DNA of 64,000 nucleotides, from positions 4,722,001-4,786,000 of the forward strand of contig OX365949.1 of assembly GCA_947247005.1 (NCBI GenBank), read 5' to 3'. The notes beneath the pieces were generated by a model. That model was given only the letters and a program-made list of their open reading frames with translations. It was not told where the DNA came from and made no database searches. The position numbers were made by a program, and so were the translations under genes. Source of the DNA: Spisula solida. Lineage: Eukaryota > Mollusca > Bivalvia > Venerida > Mactridae. This document shows positions 11,040-47,156 of this stretch, piece after piece. Every line of letters starts with the position of its first letter. Positions within the stretch are counted from its first letter, which is position 1.

Positions 11040-11830
11040 TGAACTCCCCATTTACGATTATCCTCAAAGTTTCTTTCGTCTGCCATTTGGTGTCTATCTA
11101 AGAGTAGGTCTAACATTTGTTGAATTAGTATTTTTCATTCTCATAACATGACCAATCCATCTTCATCTTCGTTGCTTGATTTCGGTCTCAAATCTTCTTG
11201 GGATGTTTTCGTCCACAGTTCTTTGTTTGTTATCATTTTGGCCAATATGTCTTACATATGTTTCGTAGGTAGGTATAATGAAATGCTTTTATGGTGTCAC
11301 TCAGAATTAGCCTCCATCATTGAATTTTAGCCCCATAGAGGATGGATTTTGCATTGCTGCTGTAGATCTTGTTTTGTGTTTTCAACGATTTTTGGTTGAT
11401 CTCCAAAGAGGTCTTAGTCTTTGAGCAATGTTTAGGAATATTTGGACCGATGACTTACACTGGAGAAATGGCCCTTTGTGGATGAACCACGGTTTTGTGT
11501 CAAACTCCTTCTAAGATCTAGTTTTGCACTATAAACCACGACCCAGTAACAAAATGATCTTCAAGATCAACGCGTTAGTAGATTTTAAGTAGAAAAAACA
11601 TCATACAAAGTTGACAAAGCATTTACATCTCGAGTGCTAAAATGTTTTTCTATTATTTGATCAAATGTCTTATTTTGCCAACTATAAATGAGCCAGTTTC
11701 AAATACAGACACAAACCTTGTGACGAGGTTACATACAGAGTATGTCAAAACTGTAACCTCTAAGTGTTTCTTTAAATTTGGCATAGATACCTTGTATTTA
11801 ATCCAGGATGACCCAGTTGCGAACATGGCC
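11040..11830. other. unique stretch, no gene recognised
   Basis: AT-rich, with short fortuitous frames only and no domain or repeat that I can support. Confidence 0.4.
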
Positions 11831-11837
11831 TTTATTT

Positions 11838-12990
11838 TAACAAGAGCTGTCCACAAACAGCGCGCTCCACTATTCAGAGTGCCATGCTAGGATAGTAAAA
11901 TCATAATACATAGTATATTCAAAACAAAATACTTCATAGCAGCAGCATTATCCTTTGCTGTGTAGAGGTTGGGGCTTCTAAGTTGAAAAAGGCAGATAAT
12001 TAGGACAAAAATACAGGACGGAGTTACCTATTGTTGTGTAGGTCTTGGGTTCATGATGGTGAACAAGTAAGCATAATTTCAACAAAATGCTTGATTGAGT
12101 CACCTACCCATGATTGTGTAGAGGTTGGGACTATGATAGTGAACAAAGTATGCAAAGTATCAAAGCTCTCGTATAAAAGGTTATAAAAATCTGTACCTAA
12201 AATTTAACATTAGCACAGAGTTGAAAAAGGGGGCGGAATTTCAGCAAAATGCTTGATAGAGTTACCTAAACCTGCACATGGGTTAGGGTCATGATGGTGA
12301 ACAAGCATGCAAAGTATCAAAGCAATATGCTGACGCTCGTGTGACTGCAATACATGTAGCTCCCCTTATACTACGAATAGTGGAGCTTAAAAGGCCAACA
12401 TGGTACCAAACGTCTTTGTAAATACGGGACCAGTTCTCAACAGACACTTTGTACTTCGCGGGCTAAATAACTCTTCATAACATTTCGGTTACCTGTCTGT
12501 AGTAGTGTATATAACTATTTGAACAGAAGTAAGGAGTACATGCCTGCAGGAAGATAGGTTAGGTGGGCATCCAGTCAGTACTTCTCCAAACACCTTCACA
12601 GCAACCTCCTTTAATGGCATGACGTGAACTCTGTGAGAAGTGGTGCTACTCCAGTTGTTCAATTTCAGTTATCGAGCTGGCAACACTTGCCTCTTGAATA
12701 TATAGCTGCCTGGCAGTAGCGATACCCCAGTAAGAACAAGTCATTAAGAATTGCAAGCAATACAGAAGTCACCTACCGGTTTGAAGCCATTTTCAATGTT
12801 TCTGTTGCCATAGCAACCACATTTTTTGTCAGAATCAAAATATTTGTAGACGTGTATAATCCCCTTATTGCCCCCTATCCACATACCAAGTTTCATAAAC
12901 CTAGCTTAGACTGTTTAAGTTATCTGTTTAGACGGACAAACGGCAAACCTATATTCCCCTCCGGTCAAAAACTGGTAGGGAACTAATAAA
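11838..12990. repeat. long dispersed non-coding repeat (ACAAGAGCTGTCC type)
   Basis: It starts 'ACAAGAGCTGTCCACAAAC' followed by a short CGCG palindrome. It has several diverged internal units ('GTGTAGAGGTTGGG...ATGATGGTGAACAAG'). It ends with 'GACGGACAAACGGCAAACC' and 'GGTCAAAAACTGGTAGGGAA'. I associate this layout with long dispersed repeats in bivalves. No protein is encoded. The boundaries are approximate. Confidence 0.5.
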
Positions 12991-13159
12991 GGAGCTGTTC
13001 ATATATTGAGCAAGGGCGGACGGAAGATGGTATAAGTCCCACTAAAACCTTCGCAGTATGGGTATTTTGTCTCTTGTTATAGGTTAACCGTGTAAAATGT
13101 GCATGTTTCGCCCCAGACCACCTAGTTGTTGATTTTTTTCTAGCAAGCTTTGCTCGCTC

Positions 13160-14445
13160 AAAATCAATAAACAAGAGGGCCCAAAGGGCCCTAGGTCGCT
13201 CACCAGTCGAACTTGACCTAGATTTTGTTCAGATGATCATTGTGACCAAGTTTCATACAGATTAGGCCAATATTGTGACCTCTAGTGACTACACAAGGTT
13301 TTTATATGATTTGACCTAATGACCTAGTTTTTAACCCTAGATAAACCAATATCGAACTTGACCTAGATTTTGTTGAGATGATCATTGTGACCAAGTTTCA
13401 TAAAGATAAGGTCGAAATTGTGACCTCTAGTGACTACAAAAGGTTTTTCTATTATTTGACCATGTGACCTAGTACTTGACCAAGGATGACTCAATATCGA
13501 ACTTGACCTATGATTTGACCTTGTGACCTAGTTCTTGACCCTGGATAACCCAATATCGAACTTGACCTAGATCTTGTACAGATGATCATTGTGACAAAGT
13601 TTCATAAAGATTAAGTCAAAATTGTGACCTCTAGTGACTACACAAGGTTTTTCTATGATTTGACCTTGTGTCCTAGTTTTTGATCCCGGATAACCCAATA
13701 TCGAACTTGACCTAGATTTTGTTGAGATGATCATTGTGACTGAGATTCATAAAGATTAAGTCAAAATTGCGACCTCTAGTGAATACACAAGGTTTTTCTA
13801 TGATTTGGCCTAGTGACCTAGTTTTTGACCCCGGATAACCAAATATAGAACTTGACCTAGATTTTGTTAAGATGATCATTGTGACTGAGTTTCATAAAGA
13901 TTAAGTCAAAATTGCGACCTCCAGTGACTACACAAGGTTTTTCTATGATTTGACCTAGTGACCTAGTTTTTGACCCCGGATGACCCATTATCGAACTTGA
14001 TGTAGATTTTGTTGAGATGATCATTGTGACCAAGTTTCATTAAGATTAAGTCAAAATTGTGACCTCTAGTGACTACACAAGGTTGTTCTATGATTTGACC
14101 TTGTGACCTAGTTTTTGACCCCGGATGACCCAATATCGTACTTGACCTAGATTTTGTTGAGATGATCATTGTGACTAAGATTCATAAAGATTAAGTCAAA
14201 ATTGTGACCTCTAGTGACTTCACAAGGTTTTTCTATGATTTGACCTAGTGACCTAGTTTTTGACCCAAAATGACCCAATATCGAACTTGGCCTAGATTTT
14301 GTTGAGATGATCATTGTGACCAAGTTTCATAAGATTAAATTGTGACCTCTAGTGTCTACACAAGCCAATTGTTGACGGACGACGGACGGACGAAGAGTGA
14401 TCACAAAAGCTCACTCTGTCACTTTGTGACAGGTGAGCTAAAAAA
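13160..14445. repeat. dispersed repeat with eight or nine internal units of about 146 bp
   Basis: It begins at the perfect palindrome GGGCCCAAAGGGCCC followed by 'TAGGTCGCTCACC'. It then carries tandem units of roughly 146 bp, each with 'AACTTGACCTAGATTTTGTT', 'GATGATCATTGTGACC' and 'GTGACCTCTAGTGACTACAC'. Units begin near 13209, 13357, 13559, 13706, 13851, 13997, 14140 and 14285. The right end is 'GGACGGACGAAGAGTGATCAC', then 'GACAGGTGAGCT' and an A-run. GCTCACC and GGTGAGC at the two ends are inverted matches. It encodes nothing. Confidence 0.7.
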
Positions 14446-14449
14446 AAAA

Positions 14450-15450
14450 TATACGAGCACAGAACGAGTCTGTGGCCATGCATCGCTTTAGGTGCATCAA
14501 GGGGATGTATGTTAACACGCCCCCACCCAACACTAAATCCAGTATCCGCCCCGGTTAAGAGCATTGCTACATAAAGGGTTAACCGAGTTTCTTTTTTGTT
14601 CTGGTATATTCACACCAGTGGAAAGATGAGACAGACCAAGAACTTTGTGTGTAGCTATGGCTGATATTGTTTGAACTTTGAGAGGTGAATAAATTGCACG
14701 GAAATTCCATGATAGTATGTTAACGCAGATTGCTGCATGTGGAACAATTTTATTTGCTTTTTTGAATGGCAGTGTCTACAGATACGGACCAGAATAACTA
14801 GGCAACATGACCTGCATTTGTTAGTCGTACAGAACTTTTATGGCTTAAGTGTTGAAGACCCCCTAATGCGTCTGTGGCGGCGATCATTCTGATAAAGTAT
14901 CATGATGATTCGAGCGCAGGTGTGACCTGGATACCAAAATGGCCAATTTCTAGGTCGGAACCTATGTAGTGCATAGCCAGTTATAGATTAGAAAAGAACT
15001 AAGATATTATATTATGGTGAAGTTGTTTGCAAGTTTGGTAAAAATCAAATAATAATTGAAACAACCATCTTGCAGACCAAAACAGTATTAACCATTTCTA
15101 GCTGTTCAGGCGTCTAACCAATAGTTGGTTCAAGAAAGGGACTGAGATCTTGTGGTGATTCAAATTATGTGCATGTATGGTTAATATCAAACAAGACAAG
15201 ATAATTGATGATGAAGAGCTTCAAAAATACAGTAATTACAGTCGGCCACTATGGTCTGCTAATAAGGTCAGTCTCGATGAGGGGCGGGTTATATAAACAA
15301 ATACAGAGTATTATAGTATATGCAATGAATGTATTAAATATCTACACATGTTTTTCATACTACATGTATATGCTTACCAACACAATTACTCACTAAGTAA
15401 CAAGTACAAAGGTGAATCACAAAAAAACAACGTTGAACTGTCTTGATAAT
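14450..15450. other. unique stretch, no gene recognised
   Basis: No exon, RNA gene or defined repeat can be supported here. Confidence 0.4.
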
Positions 15451-15454
15451 CAGC

Positions 15455-15690
15455 AGGGGTGTCAACAGAGCCAAATTAAAAATCCTGAAAATCAAATGTG
15501 GCTGACCAATTTCTCCATTTTGTATTGAATAAAAGCCTTCAGAGCAGATTTAATTGACCATAACTTTGCCATTTCTTGAGATATTTCCATCAAATAACTT
15601 CTATTTTGTTTAGAAACCATAGCTCTTTTAAGTTCCAAGTTAAATCCGAAATTTCAGATAAATCAGGAATATTAACACCACTGTAATCAG
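15455..15690. repeat. dispersed repeat, partner copy at 55.9-56.1 kb
   Basis: It shares the same order of blocks with 55900-56143: 'GGGTGTCA', then 'AATCCTGAAAATCA', 'TTGAATAAAA', 'GCCATTTCTTGAGATA', 'ATCAAATAACTT' and 'CAGGAATATT'. This makes it a member of a short interspersed, probably inverted-repeat, family. No coding content. Confidence 0.6.
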
Positions 15691-16249
15691 ATATTCACAT
15701 GCAACTTGAAACATTGTGGAGAACATATCTTACAACAGTCTGAGAAATAAGCACTTGTAATTTCTGTGGTAATTACATAGAGTATTAATCTGTTCACTTT
15801 CGGTGATTTTGATGAGTTGTTTCAAATCCCGTATTCAAAGATTTCAACAGTTAGGTATTACAGGTAGCTGCATGATTCATACAGTACAATCCCTGCAGAG
15901 CGGCCCTCTAGAGTATATATCCACGTTCTGTTATGTGTATAAATCTATATCAACAAGTTTTATACAGACAGAATAATGCGGAAAGTAATTCATGTTTTTT
16001 GTTGTTGTTAATGTTGATTTGAAATGAAAGGCAAAACTTTGACATAATATGTAAAGTCTAAATAATATTATAACTATTTTTTACATAATGATAAAGCACT
16101 GTAGACAAAAATCCGACAATACACAAACTAAACACAAACACTGTATTGTTCTTATTATTCAATCATTCACTTAAAATTACAAGAACTATTGTAATGATGA
16201 AACAAGACACAAAATCAGTATTGGTTAATAGTTTAAAAACCATCAACTT

Positions 16250-16520
16250 CACTTTCTAGAACTACTTAAACAAAACACAGATGTATTTGAATTCTAGAAC
16301 AGTAACCATTCTACAAAAAGCATCTTTATAAGTACAATAAACAGAAGTTGTCTCGTCCTTTGTGTAGAACAGTAACCATTCTAACATCGTACTTAAACAA
16401 AACACAAATGATGTATTTGAATTCTAGAACAGAAACCATTCTACTAACATTGTCTTCATAAGTACATGAGTACAATAAACAGAATTAAACAGAAGTAGTC
16501 TCGTCCTTTGTGTTAGCATC
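16250..16520 (-). repeat. duplicated SUPT16H 3' UTR segment
   Basis: Two diverged copies of a segment of about 120-130 bp lie directly after the SUPT16H stop codon. Each carries 'GTATTTGAATTCTAGAACAG', 'AACCATTCTA', 'ATAAGTACA', 'CAATAAACAGAA' and 'GTCTCGTCCTTTGTGT'. The unit nearest the gene touches the stop codon. Confidence 0.6.
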
Positions 16521-39567
<23,047 letters not shown>

Positions 39568-39707
39568 TTTCAGCTAAATTCTTTTATTTTCTCTCAGCTC
39601 ATGTCGCATTTCACCAAAATGGCGCGAGCTCGGTAGAAGTCACGTGATATCGAAGTAGAAGAGGATTTCCCCAAAAGTCGAAATTTGATTGGGCACTAAT
39701 TTCCAAG
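39568..39707. promoter_or_regulatory. divergent promoter of SUPT16H and TRAPPC2L
   Basis: Only 140 bp separate the two start codons, which face away from each other. The segment is more GC-rich than its surroundings. It contains a palindromic E-box TCACGTGA (39640-39647), an inverted CCAAT box (GATTGGG at about 39687), and YY1-like contexts: AAGATGGCGGTT at the TRAPPC2L start and AAAATGGCGCG near 39617. There is no TATA box. This fits a housekeeping bidirectional promoter. Confidence 0.75.
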
Positions 39708-42700
39708 ATGGCGGTTTGCGTAGCTGTCATCGCGAAGGAGGTAATTTAGCATTATTTTGCAAACTTCTCCCCCTTATGTTCCAATAAATTGCAAATTGAA
39801 ATTAAACAAGATGTTAAAATCATCTGCTCACATGATATTACGGCCTTCTGGCCATTTCATGTCCTTCGGATTAGTTTCATAAATAACATTATTTCGGATG
39901 GTCAATAGTTTTCGGATAGCAAGTTAATTTGTTATCTATATAAGCATCTACATTTTCCATTGCAGTATCTGATAGGTGATTAATCTACAATGAAATATAA
40001 CTTGCGTAATTCTCATACTATCATCAGCTGCTTGTATGTAAACGTTGCTTGCATTGTCACACCCCAATCGTATTACTTGAAGTATAAATAAGTAATACTT
40101 CCTAATCGCCCAGTCCAAATATTATTATTAAGACTTAAGTGGTGTGCCTGATGAGGTGTGCCTGATGAGGCTATAAAACTTATGACTTAGGATGGCCTAG
40201 TGGATAACGCTCTAGACTTCTGATTGAGAGGTCCCTGGTTCGAATCTCAGCTGAGGCACTTTGTCATTTCTGAAACGCTTTTCAGTGTTTCCCACCCAAC
40301 TAGAGACAAAATTTGTTGGAAACCCAGAGGTAGTCTCGGGTGTATTGGTGCTATACACTGAGCATGTTAAAGAACCAAGGAGTTTATTCGAATCGAGCAA
40401 GGGTAACGCACCCAGATTCCTTGTATCACACCTCTTTCTCTTCATTATCTCAACATGCAGTGCTAATAACACTGCTTATTGATCAAGCCTATGACTTGCT
40501 AATGAAATTCCATTTTCCACTCAAATTTGTTTTCATCTTCTATGATGGTTTTGCAATCAAGAGTATCATTAAAATGATATTAGTGTTTTAAACAAAATCT
40601 ACCAATCTACTTTTATTGGCACTGCAACATAACGTAACCATCACTTTAACAAGTTAGAATAACAGCAATATCATGGATATTGATATGATTAGAAAATTAT
40701 ATAAATGTATGGCGTTCATTTCAATGCAGTTTTTTTATAAATAAAATTACCTCTTTACCTACGTACTGGACTGGTGTGTATTTTTTATTTCAGAATTATC
40801 CTCTTTATATCAAAGCAGCATCTGCGGACAGTGAACTGAAGTTTTATTACACTGTTCATACTTCACTTGATGTTATTGAGGAAAAGGTTTCTTCATCTGG
40901 AAAGAATGCCAATGAATTGAGAGAACTATATCTGGGTCTTTTATACCCTACAGAAGACTACAAAGTGTATCCTTGTGTTTACATACGGTTGCTTCCATTG
41001 GCTAATAGAACATTGCTTGTGGTTGTACCATACATAAATATATGCAAATTAAAAGTTCATGACACATATTGAGAGCCAATAGCTGTGTTCGTATAAGTAA
41101 AATAAACAATTAAAATTGTAAATACTTCCTATGTGGCTTGTGAGAATTTTTAAGTATTTAAATCTTCATGAGGAGCAAATGAATTATATATTAATACTGA
41201 GGCGGTCCCTATGTAATATAGAGACCGACTTTTTTATTTTAAACAAAACATGTACCAGTAAAACCCAATAGAAAAAAAAATCATCAACTGGTAGGACCAA
41301 TGTCTTAGATACTTACTGTGACAGTGTTTTGGTATTGTTGTATTTCTTAACTGTGTTCAGATATGGATATGTTACTAACACTAAAATTAAATTTGTTATT
41401 GTGGTGGAATCATCTAATACAACCCTGCGGGACAATGAAATTAGAAGTGTAAGTAGTTAGTCTCGTTTAGTATGTATTGATGGAGTAATTAAAATGAGTT
41501 GTAATTAGTAAGCTCAGCTATTAGGGCAACTGATGTATGGTCATACTATATGTGAAATATTTTATCAAATTTAAACTTTGAATAAGGCTGAATTATTGTA
41601 AGTTAAAATATATTATTGGTCTTCATCATAAGGCAAGAACAATTATTGCTGCAGTGTACTGATATAAGGCAACACAAACATAAAATTATTTATGTGTCAA
41701 TTCCCTGCGATACATTCAATAAACTTGACATTGTAAGCTTCAGTCAAACTACGAAGCAAATTGGTGTAGTTCTTTGTTAGTTAATTTAGGGTTCAAACTA
41801 TGTTCTAGTTTAATTGCTGAATGAATGTAGGCCAGTATTTACATGCACCATAGGTTGATTTGTTTTCTTTTTCTGTTTAGTTTGTACAGTTCACTTAAAA
41901 AATGACATCACATTCTATTTTCAGATGTTCAGAAAACTACACAATGCTTATGTAGATATGATATGTAACCCATTTTATACTCCTGGGGAAAATGTGACTT
42001 CAAAGTAAGTACATGTATCTTCTTTACCTCCCTAGTGGTCTAGTGGTGGGGAACTGACCTGGGAATGGCAGGTTGTGGGTTGTGATGACATATTGTAACA
42101 TACCAAAATTGTTAAAACAAGAGAAGGTTATAAAACACGTATCCCTCATGGCAGCCCAAAAGTCAGAAATGGTAAAATGTCACTAAGACTAAAAGGTTAA
42201 GAACATGACAGGTAAAGTTTAAATTGGAACTAAGTCCTGGGAAATGCATACTTTAGCTCTAATAAAAGGAACATGGACCTTTTTCTGCATTGTCTATCAA
42301 TTATAGTGATACTTTTCGGTGCTGGTTTTCATGAATTAATGGAACTTCAGATTTTTCACTTCAAGTGGATCGCATTAATATTTACAGAATAATGATTGAA
42401 AACTTACAGATGTCTGAAATCGATTCCCACTTTTACTTCCGTTTTTGTGCAAAGTAGGGGGCTATTTTTGCTGTACTGTGTCTACCAGTGATCATGGGTA
42501 GATACTACCAGTATGTAGTCATAGAACCTGGCCTGGTTGTCCAGTGGTAACGAGTATGCACATAGGGAATGGAAGATTGTAGATTTGATCCCAGGCTCTC
42601 TTGCTTTCAAAGATAGTTCAGAGGACTTGTCTACCTAGAGACGACCAATAATGTTGGCAAGATTATCAAGTTACTTGTTGACCCAAAAGTTCCAGTGAAT

Positions 42701-42807
42701 TGATTATCTAGATGTGTATTACAATTTCATTGTGTGTATATGTACATATGATGTTATATTTTTTCAGAACATTCAACAATACCGTGATTTCTATGATGCA
42801 AGAATGA
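39708..42807 (+). CDS. TRAPPC2L: TRAPP complex subunit 2-like protein (five coding exons)
   Basis: Small longin-fold subunit of the TRAPP vesicle-tethering complexes, which act on Rab GTPases in ER-Golgi and Golgi traffic (family knowledge). Coding exons: 39708-39740, 40794-40966, 41361-41448, 41925-42004 and 42768-42807. They total 414 nt and 137 aa (human 140), with all junctions GT-AG and in phase. The protein begins [20 protein letters not shown] and keeps [46 protein letters not shown] and the ending VISMMQE. The human C-terminal tail is slightly longer. The start codon lies in AAGATGGCGG. The exon 2 donor (AAAGT-GTATCC) is weak but forced by phase. It is divergent from SUPT16H and convergent with TOP1. 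No defects seen. Confidence 0.95.
40188..40492 (+). repeat. tRNA-derived SINE
   Basis: The head 'GGATGGCCTAGTGGATAACG' and 'GAGAGGTCCCTGGTTCGAAT' have near-consensus A and B boxes at tRNA spacing. The body follows with 'GTTTCCCACCCAACTAGAGA' and 'CATGTTAAAGAACCAAGGAG'. It lies in TRAPPC2L intron 1. Confidence 0.7.
42024..42700 (+). repeat. two tRNA-derived SINE heads in TRAPPC2L intron 4
   Basis: At 42030-42090, 'CCTAGTGGTCTAGTGGTGGG' and GGTTGTGGGTTGTGATG form a decayed tRNA-like head. At 42530-42595, 'GGCCTGGTTGTCCAGTGGTA' and 'GTAGATTTGATCCCAGG' form a better one with A and B boxes. Between them at about 42120 is 'ACAAGAGAAGGTTATAAAAC', the start of another dispersed repeat. Confidence 0.5.
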
Positions 42808-43215
42808 AGATGTGCTGGAGGCATCATTGTTAATAACCTGTAGACTACTTGTACATGTTTGGTTCCTGCACCATACCCAGCCTCGCCCATCTCCCGAAAC
42901 ATCTGTGCTTAACACTCTCAACATTTTTACACTAATCAGAGTTTGGGTTGAGAAAAATGTGGCATTAGAGCTTTTGAATAGTTAGCTATAATAAACTCTG
43001 AACATTTTCATTTTGTATTACTGTTAGTCTCAATGCTATGCAGAAACATTTGAGGAGAGTTTTAGCATAGATGGAGATGTTTTGAGGCATTAGATTCGAG
43101 GCTTCATCTTCAATGATGGGAACAATAATTGTTGCTTTTTGTTATATTTGTGAGTGATTACGAATACATAGTATATCTACAATTTTATGTGCAATAAATT
43201 ATACATACATGTGTA
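42808..43215 (+). other. TRAPPC2L 3' UTR with polyadenylation signal
   Basis: Sequence after the stop codon with no other gene. AATAAA at 43193-43198 (GTGCAATAAATTATAC) is the first good polyadenylation signal, so the transcript probably ends near 43215. Confidence 0.5.
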
Positions 43216-43219
43216 CCTA

Positions 43220-46090
43220 AAAAAAATTTGGTATGTTTAAATACTTTGTACCCTATATAGTTGGGTCCATTGGACATCTGAGGAGCATTCCTGTGAATTT
43301 CCATCCAAATCCATTCTGTGGTTTTGATGACATTTCCAGATAATGAGCACAATGATCGATTAGATCACTATTCTAAACTAGGCTTTGATTTTTGTTGCCA
43401 TGATATCTGCATCGATTTTAATTTAGCCATTTTTAGAAAAGACCACTCGAGGGCTTATGCTTCATACCTTTTGTCCTAAAATTCTTCCTGCCCACTCGAA
43501 CATTGTTACCAATGTGTAGAGATGATGGACATCCAACTATACTAATAGTGTGTCACGAGCAATTTGCACATTGCTAAGATAAAAAGTCAGTCTGAAATAT
43601 TGATAATTTTTTATTTCATTGTCGACAATTTGTCGTACACACGATTAAAATACAATCTTAATGATGATTCACAAATTCCAACAATGATGACAACATGAGT
43701 GATGACAATGATACAAAACAACACCATCATTAAAATCAGGCCTGTCAATAAATAAAAGATCCTGCACAAACAATACCCTATACCACGGCAATGAGCCCGA
43801 TACACTGCTTCTTAGGTCAGTGGGAAAATTTCATTGTTCATATGGCTATGACAAAACTGAAAATTGATGCTATTCCGTGTTTAGTCCGAGCGTTACATCA
43901 GTTTTCAATTTTGTCATAGCTATATTGAAACAGTATAATATCCACTGGACCTGACACGCAGTATATTGGGACAAGTACCGTGTTTGCCTGCCTTTCTTGG
44001 TTGAAATAATAAGACTTAGTATCAATCACTTTGAACCAGTCTGTAAAATCAAGATAAAATAATTCAACAATATGCCACAGCAATCCCTGATATGAATGAT
44101 TTCATTACTATATACACTGTGTCATTATGATAAAAATAAATGACTTCATGAACGCCCCTCAAAACATCTGTTTTTTCACATTGTATGTAATATATAGTAC
44201 AGGTACATGTATTGTCATCTTAAGCAATACTGAAAACATTTTGACATTTTATTCCAGAAACAATAGGCATGCATCTATTAAGTTAAGAAAACTAGGTGAA
44301 TTTTACCATATTTTATTACAAGATGGTTCAAATAACAAGTGATTTTTGTAGGAATACATACACTATAGCACGTAAAACAAATTTTCACTGATGAACATTT
44401 ATCCAAGTTCTTGTATACATTTACTTTAATCTAAGTTTACATTAACTCTGATGTATTGACCTACACTTCATATACCCTGGTATATTGGCTTTTATCCAAG
44501 TTTCAAGTATTCTGGTATGTTTCCTACACTCCCTCAAAATTCACATATACCCAGTATATAATTTATACTTGCACACATACAAGTTTGCCATACTACGTAC
44601 TTGCGCTACATGGTCAAAGATCACTTTGATGGGAGAATAAAATGCCTCTCCATTCAGCCCGAAATGATAATTATAAATCATGAATTTCATTTTTCATACA
44701 ATTTAATGGTAAATAACTTTTGCTTAATGGCAAATAACTTTAGCCATATTTTAATAAAGCAATAAATTGTACTCGATATACCGTAAAACCAGCAAAGAAT
44801 TCATCATGACTCCCATGCAAAGAGTACAACTTTCTTACATCATTGTCATATTCAAAATAGTACATAAACTATTGAGTTCTTCAATTTGTTCAAATTTACT
44901 GTATGCTGTCAAATACAAGTGAAGAATTCAAACAAACCAATCACATGGAAATCTTGTTTTCATGTGCACCATTTAAGCATATGACAACTGTCTATTTCAC
45001 AATTCAAACATAACACATTAATTAAAACAGTAATATTCACAAATTATACTAAAATGTTTATAACACAAATTTACACATCTAAAAAAATAAAATGCAATTA
45101 TGGTTAAGAAATAAACACAAGTTTGTTTTCCAATTAATGAAGACAATCTATAATACTGACCTCAAGTTACAGCCTTGACTCAAAGCATGTGATAGTAAAA
45201 CGTATTGTTGCACAGATATCATTCTAAGACTGTGCACTGAATCATTTGCAGAATGTGCACTGAATCACTTGCAGAATTTGCACCGAATCATTTGCAGGTT
45301 GTGCACTGAATCACTTGTAGACTGTGCACTGAATCATACACAGATGTATCATACACAGATGGTGCACTGAATCACTTGCAATATATACAATGAATCACTC
45401 ACTAACTGGGCACTGCTCTAACTTGACACAAGTAGAATAATTGTCGAGACATAAATATAAAAACAAGAATAACTTAAAAACACAGTTCTACATCTCGATG
45501 GAAGTACTATACAATAAATAAACATTACTATCAACACAATGTATTCAAAATTAATATTAAATCACCCTGCTGAATCAAGTACACTCCAACTCATCAGTCA
45601 CAAAAAACTATGTACAGTTTTATACACAGTGATAAGCTAGAAAACAACATACTTTTTGGTCCAACAAACATACGGAACAGGCTGAACATAGAACCAAGTA
45701 ACAAAGTTATGACAGCAAATGTTAAATTATTCACCATTATAAAGTGTCCAACATGATTTTAAATTGTAACAAATTAAGAATTGGCAGCTCATAAAAGTAT
45801 CAAATTAAATTTGAAATCATTTTATCAATTTAGCTAGTAAGATTATGGATACATTGAATTAGCATCTAAACGGACGGATTTCAGATTTCCAATTAAAGAA
45901 TGTAAGTCTCGACTACCCCCAAAACACTGATTATCTATTATAAAACATAATACTGCACACATTGGAAATTGCTAGAAAAGAATATAAACATAATATCAAA
46001 GTACAAAAAAAAGTTTACAAGAAGTCCACAAAGTGAGATCCAAATTTAACAAGTAAAACAAAACAAAAACCCACTGCAAACAAAATAGCG
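43220..46090. other. intergenic, no gene recognised
   Basis: AT-rich sequence between two convergent genes. The only pattern is a loose repeat of 'GTGCACTGAATCA' and 'CTTGCAGA' at 45230-45410 (about six copies of 20-25 bp). No exon is supported on either strand. Confidence 0.45.
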
Positions 46091-46106
46091 ACCATTTTGG
46101 TGATAT

Positions 46107-46126
46107 TCACCCCCCCCCCCCCCCCC
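46107..46126. repeat. poly-C tract
   Basis: About 18 consecutive C, one of three long C-runs in the window (others near 33109 and 50624). Confidence 0.9.
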
Positions 46127-46217
46127 GAGGCATAATTAATTAATTGTCGGATTATCATCCCTTGACGTCCTAACATAAATTAGGGAATGGGATGATTATA
46201 TTGAAACATGTATAATA

Positions 46218-47156
46218 CACAGGTAACTGTATCATTAATAAACAGTACCTAAATTTTTTTTAAAAATTTAGAATTCTTATACAAGGTATATTTCCCGGAG
46301 AAGTGATCGTACAGTCACTTGGTGTATTTTGTTTTTTTCATAATTTAAAGCATTTACGGCATTATTCATCTATTTAAAGCTGTGGGTGATCAAAAACATC
46401 TTTGAGATTCGAAAACATGCTTAAATTTACCTTCGTATGATATAATTCATTGTTTAAACTTTGATTTTATTTTTCGAGGGCGTAAAACGCTGTAGGAACG
46501 ACTGTAGTGGTTTTTAGTGTGTCTGACGGGTATTTAGAATTATTTTATAACGGTCTTTTTCATTGGCATAGTATACATCGTTTGTACGCTGAATACCAAG
46601 TCCTGGGAAACCCCAATGAAATCAACCAATGAAAATCGTTGTTACAAAAAGGAAATCACGTGCATCATTCGGAACGTTCGGAGAAACATGGAGTCATTTT
46701 GACATTTAAATATGCAAACGATTCGTTTTTCGGCTTACACGTATACATTCACTGAAGTGAACATGTGTCAACCAGGTAAATCTGTTCCAACTTTTTCGTT
46801 CTTTAATTTTACCGCATTATTATGTTTCTACACAACGGTAAATTCGACATATGTTGGTGATTTCCTCAATATTTCCATGTTTTTATTGAGTCCACCCCAG
46901 TGACCGGTTGGTCACCGTGATAAGTATTTATGGTATAACTGTTTAACTACTTGACCAATTTCGATGGGATTTCGCATGAAAGTAGTTATACTTTTTTTTT
47001 TTATGAATATAATTACTTTATGAAGATATCAAAAGCCAATTCTTGTTTTTGATACCTGGTCAATTCATGGAAATACACCTTGTATAAGAATTCTAAATTT
47101 AACAAAAAAAAATTATTTTTTTTAGGTACTGTTTATTAATGATACAGTTACCTGAG
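46218..47156. mobile_element. 939-bp inverted-repeat element with 8-bp target duplication
   Basis: The left end CACAGGTAACTGTATCATTA and the right end, read inverted, CTCAGGTAACTGTATCATTA match over about 80-88 bp, with one A/T-run expansion. Both flanks carry the 8-bp direct repeat GTATAATA (46210-46217 and 47157-47164). Long inverted repeats with an 8-bp target duplication fit a non-autonomous hAT-type (or other 8-bp-duplicating) transposon. The interior has no transposase, only a fortuitous 63-codon frame. Confidence 0.82.

Noticed and set aside
40188..40260. tRNA gene
   Set aside because: The A and B boxes are good but the sequence does not close a clean acceptor stem and a SINE body follows. 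The same reasoning applies at 27.7, 42.5, 48.6 and 55.4 kb.
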